64,000 nt of DNA from SXIZ01 sp040079795 (lineage in GTDB: Bacteria; Pseudomonadota; Gammaproteobacteria; Methylococcales; Methylomonadaceae): NCBI GenBank assembly GCA_040079795.1, contig JBEBJQ010000012.1:1-64000 (forward strand), given 5' to 3'. The notes under the pieces are model-generated. The model saw only the letters and a program-made list of their open reading frames with translations. It ran no database searches and was not told where the DNA came from. Positions within the stretch are counted from its first letter, which is position 1, and every line of letters begins with the position of its first letter. The position numbers and the translations under genes are program-made. This document shows positions 44,751 through 53,867 of this stretch, piece after piece.

Positions 44751-46148
44751 ATGCTCAATAAAAAAGTTTGGCCGGTTGCGGTATTGCTGCTGTTTAGTGA
44801 AGTGGTCTTGGCACAATTGCCTGACTTTACCGAAATGGTTGAAAAAAATGGCGGTGCAATTGTCAATATCAGTAGTTCACATAATGCGTCTGACAAAAAT
44901 GCACCGCAAATACAGCAATTGCCTGAAGGTTTGCCGCCAGAAATGGAAGAGTTGTTTAAACATTTTAATCAGGGGCCTAATGGGGATTTGGTGCCTAGAA
45001 ACTCAAAAGCGCTGGGCTCCGGGTTTATTTTGTCCAACGATGGGTATGTTTTAACTAACCATCATGTAGTGGATGATGCGCAGGAGATCGTTGTTAAATT
45101 AGCGGACAGGCGGGAAGTCGTCGCTAAATTGATCGGCTCAGATCCCAGTACCGACATTGCAGTATTGAAAATAAAGGCTGACAATTTGCCAACCGTTGCA
45201 ATAGGCGACCCTAATAAATTAAAAGTGGGCGAATGGGTTTTGGCGATTGGCTCGCCGTTCGGTTTCGACCAATCGGTGACAGCGGGTATTGTGAGTGCCA
45301 AGGGGCGCAGTTTACCGGGTGGGAATTATGTGCCGTTTATTCAAACCGATGTTGCGATTAATCCTGGTAATTCCGGTGGCCCTTTGTTTAACATGGAAGG
45401 TAAGGTCGTCGGTATAAATTCGCAAATTTATAGCCAATCCGGCGGCTATATGGGGCTATCTTTTGCTATTCCAATGGATGTGGTCATGAATGTGGTTGAC
45501 CAGATTAAAGCCAAGGGCAAAGTGTCGCGTGGCTGGTTGGGGGTGCAGATTCAGGATGTCACGCGTGAATTGGCGGAATCATTTGGTATGAGCAAACCAC
45601 AGGGTGCGTTGGTTGCTAAGGTCATTCCAGATAGCCCTGCTGAAAAAGCCGGCTTACAGATTGGGGATGTGATAGTCGAATTTAACGGGCATGTGATTGA
45701 AACTTCCGGTGAACTGCCTCCAATGGTGGGAATGACTCCGATTGATCAGGCTTCAGAAGTTAAATTTATCCGTCAGGGCGATAAGAAAACCGTTCCCATT
45801 AAAATTGGTTTGCTACCTGAGGAAGAACAATTGGCCGCTGATACTGCTGCGCCTAAAGTTAAAAGCAGTAATCGTCTTGGTATTACGGTTGCTAATTTGA
45901 ATGATGAGCAGCGCGAGCAGATGAAATTAAACCAGAATGGGGTTTTGGTGCAGCAAGTGTCAAAAGGTCCTGGTTTGGAAGCGGGTATTCAGCGTGGTGA
46001 TGTTATTTTAAGGATTCAGAATGCAGTTGTTGATGATGTGACTGAGTTTGAAAAAATTGTTAAAAATCTTCCCGCAGGCAAATCTGTGGCGTTGTTGGTT
46101 CAGCGTCGCGGTAGTCCCGTGTTTCTAGCGCTTAAGATTGATAAATAA
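44751..46148 (+). CDS. degP: periplasmic serine protease DegP/MucD
   Basis: An HtrA-family protease/chaperone that removes misfolded envelope proteins. The 465-residue product has a signal peptide (residues 1-21), triad His105 (TNHHVV), Asp135 (TDIAVLKI) and Ser208 (GNSGGPLF), and two PDZ domains (from about residues 265 and 375). ATG at 44751 has AGGAGAG upstream. It lies 208 bases after rseB. The MucD-like position suggests sigma-E control. Confidence 0.96.
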   Translation: MLNKKVWPVAVLLLFSEVVLAQLPDFTEMVEKNGGAIVNISSSHNASDKNAPQIQQLPEGLPPEMEELFKHFNQGPNGDLVPRNSKALGSGFILSNDGYVLTNHHVVDDAQEIVVKLADRREVVAKLIGSDPSTDIAVLKIKADNLPTVAIGDPNKLKVGEWVLAIGSPFGFDQSVTAGIVSAKGRSLPGGNYVPFIQTDVAINPGNSGGPLFNMEGKVVGINSQIYSQSGGYMGLSFAIPMDVVMNVVDQIKAKGKVSRGWLGVQIQDVTRELAESFGMSKPQGALVAKVIPDSPAEKAGLQIGDVIVEFNGHVIETSGELPPMVGMTPIDQASEVKFIRQGDKKTVPIKIGLLPEEEQLAADTAAPKVKSSNRLGITVANLNDEQREQMKLNQNGVLVQQVSKGPGLEAGIQRGDVILRIQNAVVDDVTEFEKIVKNLPAGKSVALLVQRRGSPVFLALKIDK

Positions 46149-46164
46149 TTTTTACGCTTTAATT

Positions 46165-46193
46165 ACTCTGCCGGGTCTTATTTCCGGCAGAGT
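46165..46193 (+). terminator. hairpin after degP
   Basis: ACTCTGCCGG (46165-46174) and CCGGCAGAGT (46184-46193) are perfect inverted arms with a nine-base loop, 16 bases after the degP stop. A long T-run is lacking. Confidence 0.7.
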
Positions 46194-46346
46194 ATCTTAT
46201 CTTTCCGTTTAATCCTGTTGATTATCGCGATCTTTGGGTTGCTTGTAATACTTCATCCGCATTTCAGCGTCATCAGTAGTTAAAATGTAACGGGTTTATG
46301 CTTTAATAACCCGCTGATTTTAGCGCATTCTTTATGTTTGCTAATC

Positions 46347-46355
46347 TGCTATAAT
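46347..46355 (+). promoter_or_regulatory. extended -10 promoter for lepA
   Basis: TGCTATAAT is an extended -10 (TGn plus perfect TATAAT) 93 bases before lepA. The -35 region (about ATTCTT) is weak. The rest of the 46194-46448 gap shows no gene. Confidence 0.5.
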
Positions 46356-46448
46356 GAGCAATTTTGAGCGCACCGGTATTAGCTTGCAGGGTTTATTGCT
46401 TTGCTTGCTAGTATTAAACAGCCTAATTTTTAATGAGTTAAAATTTAA

Positions 46449-48248
46449 GTGGATTTAAAACATATCAGAAATTTCTCCATTATTGCGCACATCGATCATG
46501 GTAAATCGACCTTGGCTGATCGCTTTATTCAGTTGTGTGGCGGTTTAACGGATCGGGAGATGTCTGCGCAAGTCCTTGACTCTATGGATATAGAGCGCGA
46601 GCGTGGTATCACCATAAAGGCACAAAGTGTTACTTTGGATTTTAAATCGAAGGATGGTGAAATTTATCAACTTAATTTTATTGATACCCCGGGGCACGTT
46701 GATTTTTCTTACGAAGTTTCGAGGTCATTAGCCGCTTGTGAAGGTGCCTTGTTGGTTGTCGATGCCGCCCAGGGTGTGGAAGCACAGAGTGTAGCGAACT
46801 GTTATACCGCTATAGAACAGGGTTTGGAAGTCGTTCCAGTATTGAATAAAATTGACTTGCCCTCGGCTGAGCCGGAGCGGGTAATGAATGAAATTGAAGA
46901 GGTGATTGGCATTCCGGCGGATGAGGCGCTTAAAATCAGTGCCAAGACTGGTTTGGGCGTTATGGATGTATTGGAGCAATTGGTGCTCAAAGTGCCACCG
47001 CCGAAAGGTAATCTGGAGGGGCCATTGCAGGCACTCATCATAGATTCTTGGTTTGACAGTTATTTAGGGGTAGTGTCTTTGGTGCGGGTTATGCATGGCA
47101 GTATTCGTAAAAAACAAAAAATCACCATCATGTCTACCGGTAAATCTTTTATTGCCGAAAAAGTTGGCGTTTTTACCCCTAAGCGGCTTGAGCGGGACAG
47201 TTTAAATACCGGGGAAGTCGGCTACGTGGTGGCTGGCATTAAGGATATTTTTGGCGCGCCGGTCGGGGATACCATTACAGCCACGGATAAGCCTGCCAGT
47301 GAGCAGTTAAGTGGTTTTCAAAAAGTACAGCCACGGGTTTTTGCGGGTTTGTATCCGGTTAGTACCGATGATTATGAAAGTTTGCGTGAAGCGTTAAATA
47401 AACTAAACTTGAACGACGCAGCTTTGGTATTTGAGCCAGAAACCTCGGAAGCCTTGGGCTTTGGTTTTCGTTGTGGATTTTTGGGGATGTTGCACATGGA
47501 GATTGTGCAGGAGCGCTTGGAGCGGGAATATGACGTTGATCTGATTACAACTGCGCCGTCGGTTATTTACGAAGTGATTACCCAGAATGATCAGATATTG
47601 ATGGTGGATAACCCGGCCAAATTACCTGATGTAGGCACAATTAAGGTAATTAGGGAGCCGATTATTCGCGCTAATATTTTAGTGCCGCAAGCGTATTTAG
47701 GGAACGTGATTACTTTATGTATCGAAAAGCGTGGGGTACAAAAAGATATGCAGTATGTCGGTCGGCAGGTGTCATTGCATTATGAATTGCCGATGAGTGA
47801 AGTAGTGCTGGATTTTTTTGATCGTTTAAAATCGGTCAGCCGTGGCTTTGCTTCTTTTGATTACGAGTTCTTACGTTTTGAAGAAGCCGCTTTGGTTAAA
47901 TTGGATGTGTTAATTAATGCTGAAAAGGTCGATGCGCTGTCAATCATTGTGCATCGGGATTTAAGCACTATTCGCGGGCGTGAATTAACCGACAAAATGC
48001 AGGAATTGATTCCCAGACAAATGTATGACGTTGCTATACAGGCGGCAATTGGTTCTAAGATTATTGCCCGCTCAACGGTTAAGGCGCTACGCAAAAATGT
48101 TACCGCTAAATGTTATGGCGGTGATATTAGCCGTAAGAAAAAATTACTCGAAAAACAAAAAGCCGGTAAAAAACGCATGAAGCAGGTGGGTAGTATTGAA
48201 ATTCCACAAGAAGCATTTTTAGCGGTATTGCAGCTTAATAAAGAATAA
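46449..48248 (+). CDS. lepA: elongation factor 4 (LepA)
   Basis: A translational GTPase acting in initiation/back-translocation and ribosome assembly. The 599-residue product has G1 AHIDHGKSTLADR, G3 DTPGH, G4 NKIDLP, and the LepA-specific C-terminal domain ending with lysine-rich KKLLEKQKAGKKRMK. The start codon is GTG. It precedes lepB in the standard order, with a short palindromic repeat between. Confidence 0.97.
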   Translation: MDLKHIRNFSIIAHIDHGKSTLADRFIQLCGGLTDREMSAQVLDSMDIERERGITIKAQSVTLDFKSKDGEIYQLNFIDTPGHVDFSYEVSRSLAACEGALLVVDAAQGVEAQSVANCYTAIEQGLEVVPVLNKIDLPSAEPERVMNEIEEVIGIPADEALKISAKTGLGVMDVLEQLVLKVPPPKGNLEGPLQALIIDSWFDSYLGVVSLVRVMHGSIRKKQKITIMSTGKSFIAEKVGVFTPKRLERDSLNTGEVGYVVAGIKDIFGAPVGDTITATDKPASEQLSGFQKVQPRVFAGLYPVSTDDYESLREALNKLNLNDAALVFEPETSEALGFGFRCGFLGMLHMEIVQERLEREYDVDLITTAPSVIYEVITQNDQILMVDNPAKLPDVGTIKVIREPIIRANILVPQAYLGNVITLCIEKRGVQKDMQYVGRQVSLHYELPMSEVVLDFFDRLKSVSRGFASFDYEFLRFEEAALVKLDVLINAEKVDALSIIVHRDLSTIRGRELTDKMQELIPRQMYDVAIQAAIGSKIIARSTVKALRKNVTAKCYGGDISRKKKLLEKQKAGKKRMKQVGSIEIPQEAFLAVLQLNKE

Positions 48249-48255
48249 TGGGGTC

Positions 48256-48281
48256 TAGAGACGCAAAATATTGCGTCTCTA
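48256..48281. repeat. short palindrome sharing its core with the 12323 repeat
   Basis: TAGAGACGCAA (48256-48266) and TTGCGTCTCTA (48271-48281) are perfect arms around AATA. The AGAGACGCAA core matches the inner part of the palindrome at 12323-12380. It lies just after the lepA stop. Confidence 0.8.
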
Positions 48282-48347
48282 CATGCATTTTGATTTTGGA
48301 CCTTTCTCCCTTGCAACTATTTAAACAAACAACTCAATAAATAAGCT

Positions 48348-49124
48348 ATGGATATTGATTTTTCTTTTTTTCTGCTCATTGCCACCGTTGTTACCGGTGT
48401 TGTCTGGGGCGGCTATCTGCTTTACCTCAAAAAAGTCGGACGTGAATTTGATGAGAAAAACGAACCGGTGCTGGTTGAATATGCACGCTCTTTTTTCCCA
48501 ATTGTACTGATTGTCTTATTGTTGCGCTCTTTTTTAGTGGAGCCGTTTCGCATTCCTTCAGGTTCCATGATGCCTACCTTGTTAATCGGCGATTTTATTT
48601 TGGTTAATAAATTTACCTACGGTATTCGTTTACCGGTTATTAATACTAAAATTATTGAAATGAATTCACCTAAGCGCGGCGATATTGTGGTGTTTCGTTT
48701 TCCTAAAGATCCTAGCGTTGATTACATCAAACGGGTTATTGGGGTGCCGGGTGATCGTGTTGCTTATTATGATAAAGTCTTACATATTAATGACCAGCTC
48801 ATTCCTCAAACGCCAGTAGGTGCTTACCATGGCGTTGGCCAGGGGGCTGACATGAGCGGTACGGAACAAAAGCGGGAAAATTTACAGACGGTAGAACATG
48901 AAATGCTCATAAAAACTGGGACACCATCCGTTGAGGGGGTATATCAAGTGCCGCCGGGGCATTATTTTGTCATGGGGGATAATCGTGATAACAGTAATGA
49001 TAGCCGCTATTGGGGCTTTGTACCCGAACAAAATTTGGTTGGAAAAGCGTTTTTTATCTGGATGAGTTGGGATTGGGATCATAAAGGGGTCGGTTTTGAC
49101 CGGATCGGAACACACTTAAATTAA
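48348..49124 (+). CDS. lepB: signal peptidase I
   Basis: Cleaves signal peptides of exported proteins at the outer face of the inner membrane. The 258-residue product has two N-terminal membrane helices, the catalytic Ser in PSGSMMPTLL near residue 72, the general base Lys in YIKRVIGVPGD near residue 128, and the GDNRDNSNDSRYWG box. It lies between lepA and the DUF4845 gene. Confidence 0.97.
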   Translation: MDIDFSFFLLIATVVTGVVWGGYLLYLKKVGREFDEKNEPVLVEYARSFFPIVLIVLLLRSFLVEPFRIPSGSMMPTLLIGDFILVNKFTYGIRLPVINTKIIEMNSPKRGDIVVFRFPKDPSVDYIKRVIGVPGDRVAYYDKVLHINDQLIPQTPVGAYHGVGQGADMSGTEQKRENLQTVEHEMLIKTGTPSVEGVYQVPPGHYFVMGDNRDNSNDSRYWGFVPEQNLVGKAFFIWMSWDWDHKGVGFDRIGTHLN

Positions 49125-49139
49125 CAGTTCACTGGGGGC

Positions 49140-49526
49140 TTGGCTATGCGTTTTACTCCGAAACGGGAAAAAGGCTTAACGTTTATTTCGTTGATATTTG
49201 TTTTGGGTATCATTGGTTTTTTTGTGTTGTTGATTTTAAAAATTGCGCCAATATACATGGATCACGCTAAGGTCGTGAATGCTTTAAAAGCCCTGGAGGC
49301 TTCTCCTGAACTGCCTACACAATCGGCTGATCAAATTAAAACCAGCATGGCCAAGCGCTTCAGTATGAATTATGTCAATGCCATTACCTATAATGATATT
49401 AAGATTACTAAACATGGCAGTTATGTAAAAGTGCAAATTGCGTATGAGGTTGTGGAAAAAATCATAGGTAATGCCAGTGTTTTAGTGCAGTTTGATGATG
49501 TCATTGAAGTTGGAGAGAATAGTTAG
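49140..49526 (+). CDS. DUF4845 membrane-anchored protein
   Basis: A 128-residue protein with a basic N-terminus and one membrane helix (about residues 14-33), followed by a small soluble domain. It resembles the DUF4845 proteins found between lepB and rnc in many gamma- and betaproteobacteria. Its function is not known. Its stop overlaps the rnc start. Confidence 0.88.
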   Translation: MAMRFTPKREKGLTFISLIFVLGIIGFFVLLILKIAPIYMDHAKVVNALKALEASPELPTQSADQIKTSMAKRFSMNYVNAITYNDIKITKHGSYVKVQIAYEVVEKIIGNASVLVQFDDVIEVGENS

Positions 49527-50227
49527 TGATTAAAGAGGCAGCAGTGCTTTGCGCTCAATTGGGGTTGCATTTTAACGATCCTGAGTTATTTGTGATGGCG
49601 CTAACCCACCGGAGTAAAGGCGCTAAAAATAATGAACGACTGGAGTTTTTAGGTGACGCAGTCTTGGGCTTTGTTATCGCCCAAAAATTATATGAGCTTT
49701 TTCCCTATGCCAGCGAAGGCGAGTTAAGCCGTTTGCGCGCCAGTCTGGTAAATCAAACCACGCTGGCTAATATAGCCCGTGACCACCATTTGGGAGATTA
49801 CCTGATTTTAGGCTCTGGAGAATTGAAATCAGGGGGCTTTCGTCGGGACTCGATTTTATCTGATGCGGTTGAGTCGATTATGGGCGCATTAATAAAAGAT
49901 CAGGGTTTTGAGGTTTGTCAGCAGTGGATATTAAAAGTATTTGAAGAGAAATTGGCGCAATTAACCCTGGAAAATTGGAGTAAAGATCCTAAAACACTCT
50001 TACAGGAGTTGATGCAGGCCAAACAACAGGAATTGCCTGAATACCGTTTACTGAGTATGTCGGGCATGGCACATCAACAAACGTTTAAAGTAGAGTGTAA
50101 AGTTAAGTTACTCAATGAAACCACCGTTTCTACGGGTATTTCCAGAAAAAAAGCAGAGCAGGCGTCGGCTCAGCAAATGTTGACCTTACTACAAAAGGAA
50201 CTGCTGCAAGATGAAAAACTCTGCTGA
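49526..50227 (+). CDS. rnc: ribonuclease III
   Basis: A double-strand RNA endonuclease for rRNA processing and regulation. The 233-residue product has the signature ERLEFLGDAVLG near residue 40, a second acidic site (DAVESIMGAL), and a C-terminal dsRNA-binding domain (from about 155). The start is GTG at 49526. Confidence 0.97.
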   Translation: MIKEAAVLCAQLGLHFNDPELFVMALTHRSKGAKNNERLEFLGDAVLGFVIAQKLYELFPYASEGELSRLRASLVNQTTLANIARDHHLGDYLILGSGELKSGGFRRDSILSDAVESIMGALIKDQGFEVCQQWILKVFEEKLAQLTLENWSKDPKTLLQELMQAKQQELPEYRLLSMSGMAHQQTFKVECKVKLLNETTVSTGISRKKAEQASAQQMLTLLQKELLQDEKLC

Positions 50228-50251
50228 TTTGCTGCGTAAGGGATTACGCGT

Positions 50252-51133
50252 ATGAATTGCGGTACTGTCGCCTTGATTGGTCGTCCTAATGTGGGTAAGT
50301 CAACCCTGATGAACCATCTGCTAGGACAAAAAATCAGTATCACCTGTAGAAAACCCCAAACCACGCGGCACCGAATATTAGGCATTAATACGACCCCGGC
50401 AGGCCAGGCCATTTATATGGATACCCCAGGTATGCATGAAGGGGAAGGGCGCGCCTTAAATCGTTATCTTAACCGTACTGCTGATACCACCTTATTGGGC
50501 GTGGATGTTGTGGTGTGGTTGATTGATGGGTTAATGTGGCATGACTATGATGACATCATTTTTAAAAAGCTTGAACAAGCTGGGCTACCGGTTATTTTAG
50601 CGGTCAATAAAATAGATAAAATTAAGAATCGTGAGCCGGTTCTGGCTTTTTTTGAAGCCGCACAAAAGCGCTATCCTTTTACGCATATTGTCCCCATTTC
50701 TGCCTTAAAAAGAACCAATTTGGAGCAATTGGAAGGGTTATTAATGTCCATGTTACCGGAAGGAGAGTTGATTTATCCTGCCGATCAAATTACCGATAGG
50801 CCTGAGCGCTTCTTGTGTGCAGAGATTGTGCGGGAAAAACTAACCCGTCGTTTAGGGGATGAGTTGCCTTATTCCTTAACTGTCGAAATTGAAAAATTTG
50901 AAGAACTACCCACGATTTCGAATATTTTTGCGGTGATCTGGGTAGAGCGCTTATCCCAAAAAAGTATTGTCATCGGGGCACAAGGAGAAATGCTTAAAAG
51001 CATTGGAACGGATGCCCGTAAAGATATTGAAAAATTGTTAGACCAGAAAGTTTATCTGCAATTATGGGTAAAAGTTAAAAAAGGCTGGTCTGACAATGAA
51101 CGTGCTTTACAAAGCCTGGGCTTTAATGACTGA
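50252..51133 (+). CDS. era: GTPase Era
   Basis: A ribosome-assembly GTPase that binds the 3' end of 16S rRNA. The 293-residue product has G1 GRPNVGKSTLMN at residues 9-20, G3 DTPG, G4 NKID, and a C-terminal KH domain with GAQGEMLKSIGTDARKDIE. It overlaps recO at its stop. Confidence 0.97.
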   Translation: MNCGTVALIGRPNVGKSTLMNHLLGQKISITCRKPQTTRHRILGINTTPAGQAIYMDTPGMHEGEGRALNRYLNRTADTTLLGVDVVVWLIDGLMWHDYDDIIFKKLEQAGLPVILAVNKIDKIKNREPVLAFFEAAQKRYPFTHIVPISALKRTNLEQLEGLLMSMLPEGELIYPADQITDRPERFLCAEIVREKLTRRLGDELPYSLTVEIEKFEELPTISNIFAVIWVERLSQKSIVIGAQGEMLKSIGTDARKDIEKLLDQKVYLQLWVKVKKGWSDNERALQSLGFND

Positions 51134-51878
51134 AGCTGTGGTGCTTTTACAGCCGGCGTTTATTTTGCAACACCGGCCTTACCGCGAGACCAGTTTAATT
51201 TTAGATTTGCTTACGCGTGATTACGGTATTGTGGCAGTTCTAGCGAAAGGTGTCAGAAAAGCTAAGTCTAAAACTGCTGGCTTACTGTTGCCTTTTAAAG
51301 CTTTAACTGTCTCTTATTGCGGCAAAGCAGATTTGAAAATGTTGACCCAGGTCGAGCTACAGGCTGGTGCCACTAATTTAACTGGGCTCGCTTTGTATTG
51401 TGGGTTTTATGTGAATGAATTGGTCAGTCGGTTTTTGCATAAATACGATCCGCATCCTGAAGTTTATAACGATTATTTCGATTGTTTAACGCAATTGACC
51501 TGGGTTATGTCGGCTGATCAATGCAGCGGCTCAAGTTTAACGCCGGTGATGCAATTAGAGGCGGTGTTACGGGTTTTTGAGCTTAATTTAATGCAAAATA
51601 TTGGCTTGGCGTTATTGACCCAACATGATGCCTATACCGAAACTGCGATTAAACCTGCGGCGACTTATTACTTTCATGCTGAGCTTGGCGTTATTGAGCA
51701 CAGTGGTACCGGAACAGTTAGCGGTAAGACAATTCTGGCGATGAATGACAAGGATTTTAGTGATGCCCAAACACTGTCTGAAGCTAAGAAAATCATGCGT
51801 TCAGTCATCAATTTCCACTTGCAAGGCAAGCCGTTAAAAAGTCGCGCCGTGCTTACTAAAATCTACCGGCAATTCTAA
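51126..51878 (+). CDS. recO: DNA repair protein RecO
   Basis: A recombination mediator loading RecA with RecR on gapped DNA. The 250-residue product starts MTEAVVLLQPAFILQHRPYRETS, with the N-terminal OB-fold typical of RecO and GVRKAKSKTAGLLLPF. ATG 51126 overlaps the end of era by eight bases. The longer 51096 start would lie deeper in era. Confidence 0.93.
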   Translation: MTEAVVLLQPAFILQHRPYRETSLILDLLTRDYGIVAVLAKGVRKAKSKTAGLLLPFKALTVSYCGKADLKMLTQVELQAGATNLTGLALYCGFYVNELVSRFLHKYDPHPEVYNDYFDCLTQLTWVMSADQCSGSSLTPVMQLEAVLRVFELNLMQNIGLALLTQHDAYTETAIKPAATYYFHAELGVIEHSGTGTVSGKTILAMNDKDFSDAQTLSEAKKIMRSVINFHLQGKPLKSRAVLTKIYRQF

Positions 51879-51881
51879 GTT

Positions 51882-52619
51882 ATGCAAGAGAATCTTATTT
51901 TATTAGGCGTGAATATTGATCATATTGCCACGGTCAGGCAGGCGCGTGGAACCCTTTATCCTGATCCGGTGCAAGCGGCGTTGATTGCAGAGCAGGCAGG
52001 TGCGGATGGCATTACTGCGCATTTGCGCGAAGATCGTCGGCATATTCAGGATAGGGATATTTTTCTTTTAAAAGAGATGCTGCAAACCCGTTTGAATTTA
52101 GAGATGGGTGTGACTGATGAAATGTTGGCTATTGCCCTGAGGGTACAGCCTTTTGCGTGTTGTTTGGTACCTGAAAAAAGGGCTGAGTTAACCACAGAAG
52201 GCGGTCTGGATGTCATTGCCCATTTCGAGTCAGTTAAGCAGGCTTGTCAGCAATTAGGCGCAGCAGGAATAGAGGTTTCTTTATTTATAGATCCTGTCGC
52301 CGCACAAATTGATGCCGCAGTTAAAGCGGGTGCCCCGGTCATCGAACTACACACCGGCGCTTATGCTGACGCCAACGATGCCCAGCAACAGGATTTGGAA
52401 TTACAACGCATTCAACAGGCTGCCACTTATGCCAAGCAATGTGGCTTACAGGTTAATGCTGGACATGGGTTAAATTTTTATAATGTGGAAGCCATTTGCC
52501 GAATTCCTGAAATTGTTGAATTGAATATCGGGCATTCAATTATTGCGCAGGCAGTGTTCTCGGGTTTGGCACAGACTGTAAAAGATTTAAAGCAAGTTAT
52601 GCGCGCGGTTAGATATTAA
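51882..52619 (+). CDS. pdxJ: pyridoxine 5'-phosphate synthase
   Basis: Condenses 1-deoxyxylulose-5-phosphate with 3-amino-2-oxopropyl phosphate to pyridoxine phosphate, in the DXP-dependent B6 route. The 245-residue TIM barrel has GVNIDHIATVRQARGT at residues 8-23, AHLREDRRHI, and NAGHGLNFYN. It lies 3 bases after recO. acpS, which often follows, is absent. Confidence 0.96.
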   Translation: MQENLILLGVNIDHIATVRQARGTLYPDPVQAALIAEQAGADGITAHLREDRRHIQDRDIFLLKEMLQTRLNLEMGVTDEMLAIALRVQPFACCLVPEKRAELTTEGGLDVIAHFESVKQACQQLGAAGIEVSLFIDPVAAQIDAAVKAGAPVIELHTGAYADANDAQQQDLELQRIQQAATYAKQCGLQVNAGHGLNFYNVEAICRIPEIVELNIGHSIIAQAVFSGLAQTVKDLKQVMRAVRY

Positions 52620-52705
52620 ACAGGCTTATTTCTGGCTTCAAAGTACAGAGTGTTAGAAATTTGATATGGCGCTACTAAACTATAGCGCTGTGCAGCTATG
52701 TATAG

Positions 52706-53536
52706 TTAGCTCGGCTGTGGATAATGCCGTAAAACACGTTTAACGTAATCGCGTGTTTCTTTATAAGGGGGGATGCCTTTATATTTATCAACAGCACCTT
52801 CACCGGCATTATAAGCAGCAGCGACCAGTTCAATATTGCCATGATAGCGGTTTAATAACCAGCGGAGATAGCGTACCCCGCCTTTAACATTTTGACTGGC
52901 GTCAAACGCATCTTTTACATTGAAGCGTTCTGCCGTTGCCGGTATCAATTGCATTAAACCCATGGCATTTGCGTTTGATTGGGCGTGGGGCTGGAAATTT
53001 GATTCTACACTGACGATGGATAACGCCAATAGTGGGTCAACGTCATGCCATTGCGCGATGCTTTTAATCATATCAACCAGCCAGCGTCGGTTTTTAGGTA
53101 AAGATGCCAGCCTATTGCTGAGTGTTTCATTTTGAGCGCTAAATGTTTGCACCGGATGCGGGACGTGCGGAGGGTTGCTGCCTGTTAAAACACAACCGGG
53201 CAATTTGTCGGAGCTATAACGGATGGTCTCCAGCATATTGCTTGCTTCTAAATGACCTTGCTGCGCAGCCATTGCTAAAAGGGATGCGGCAACCTCGCGG
53301 TCTTCCGGTACGCCTTGTCCAAATGCAAACAGCATAGCTAAACGATATTGCGCTTCTATTGAGCCTTCGCGGGCACCCGTGCAATATAACTTAGCAGCCC
53401 CCCAAGGGTCGTGTCGCTCCAATTGGCTGGCTTTTTTTAGTAGTGCCTGTTGCGGTATTATTGGGCTTTCAAGGCTCCCCGTACCCCAGCAGGTGCCAAT
53501 GGTGGCAAGCATAAGAAATAAGATGACGCGATACAT
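52706..53536 (-). CDS. Sel1-repeat and lytic transglycosylase protein
   Basis: A 276-residue exported protein. After a signal peptide (hydrophobic MYRVILFLMLATIGTCWG) come one or two Sel1-like repeats (AQYRLAMLFAFGQGVPED, then ASLLAMAAQQGHLEA). These are followed by an SLT domain with catalytic Glu in VSVESNFQPHAQS, AMGLMQLIPATA, and AAYNAGEGAVDKY. It cleaves peptidoglycan glycan strands. ATG at 53536 is preferred over a TTG at 53590 that adds 18 residues. It is convergent with pdxJ. Confidence 0.9.
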   Translation of the reverse strand: MYRVILFLMLATIGTCWGTGSLESPIIPQQALLKKASQLERHDPWGAAKLYCTGAREGSIEAQYRLAMLFAFGQGVPEDREVAASLLAMAAQQGHLEASNMLETIRYSSDKLPGCVLTGSNPPHVPHPVQTFSAQNETLSNRLASLPKNRRWLVDMIKSIAQWHDVDPLLALSIVSVESNFQPHAQSNANAMGLMQLIPATAERFNVKDAFDASQNVKGGVRYLRWLLNRYHGNIELVAAAYNAGEGAVDKYKGIPPYKETRDYVKRVLRHYPQPS

Positions 53537-53867
53537 ATTAAGGGGAGCTCTCAATGGTAAGTATAATTTGATCGCTACGTCGATCTTCAAAAGCCGGTAT
53601 TATTTATACGGCTGACTAATTGCTCTGATGCTGAATATTTTACTTAACTCTTAGGTGACTGCGAGTATCAGAAAACGGCGATTTAGTTTCACCTCCAGTA
53701 TAGTAGTTGTCAAGAAATATTCCATCTGTATAATCTCAAGGTTAGCCTGTTTGGGGTAAATATTTGATCAGATTATTTGTCGAAATGTTGGCAGTGTCCG
53801 ATTTTATTGTTGTTGCTGTGGGTTTGGATGACAGCATCGTCATGTTAAACCAGGAAATATAATAACT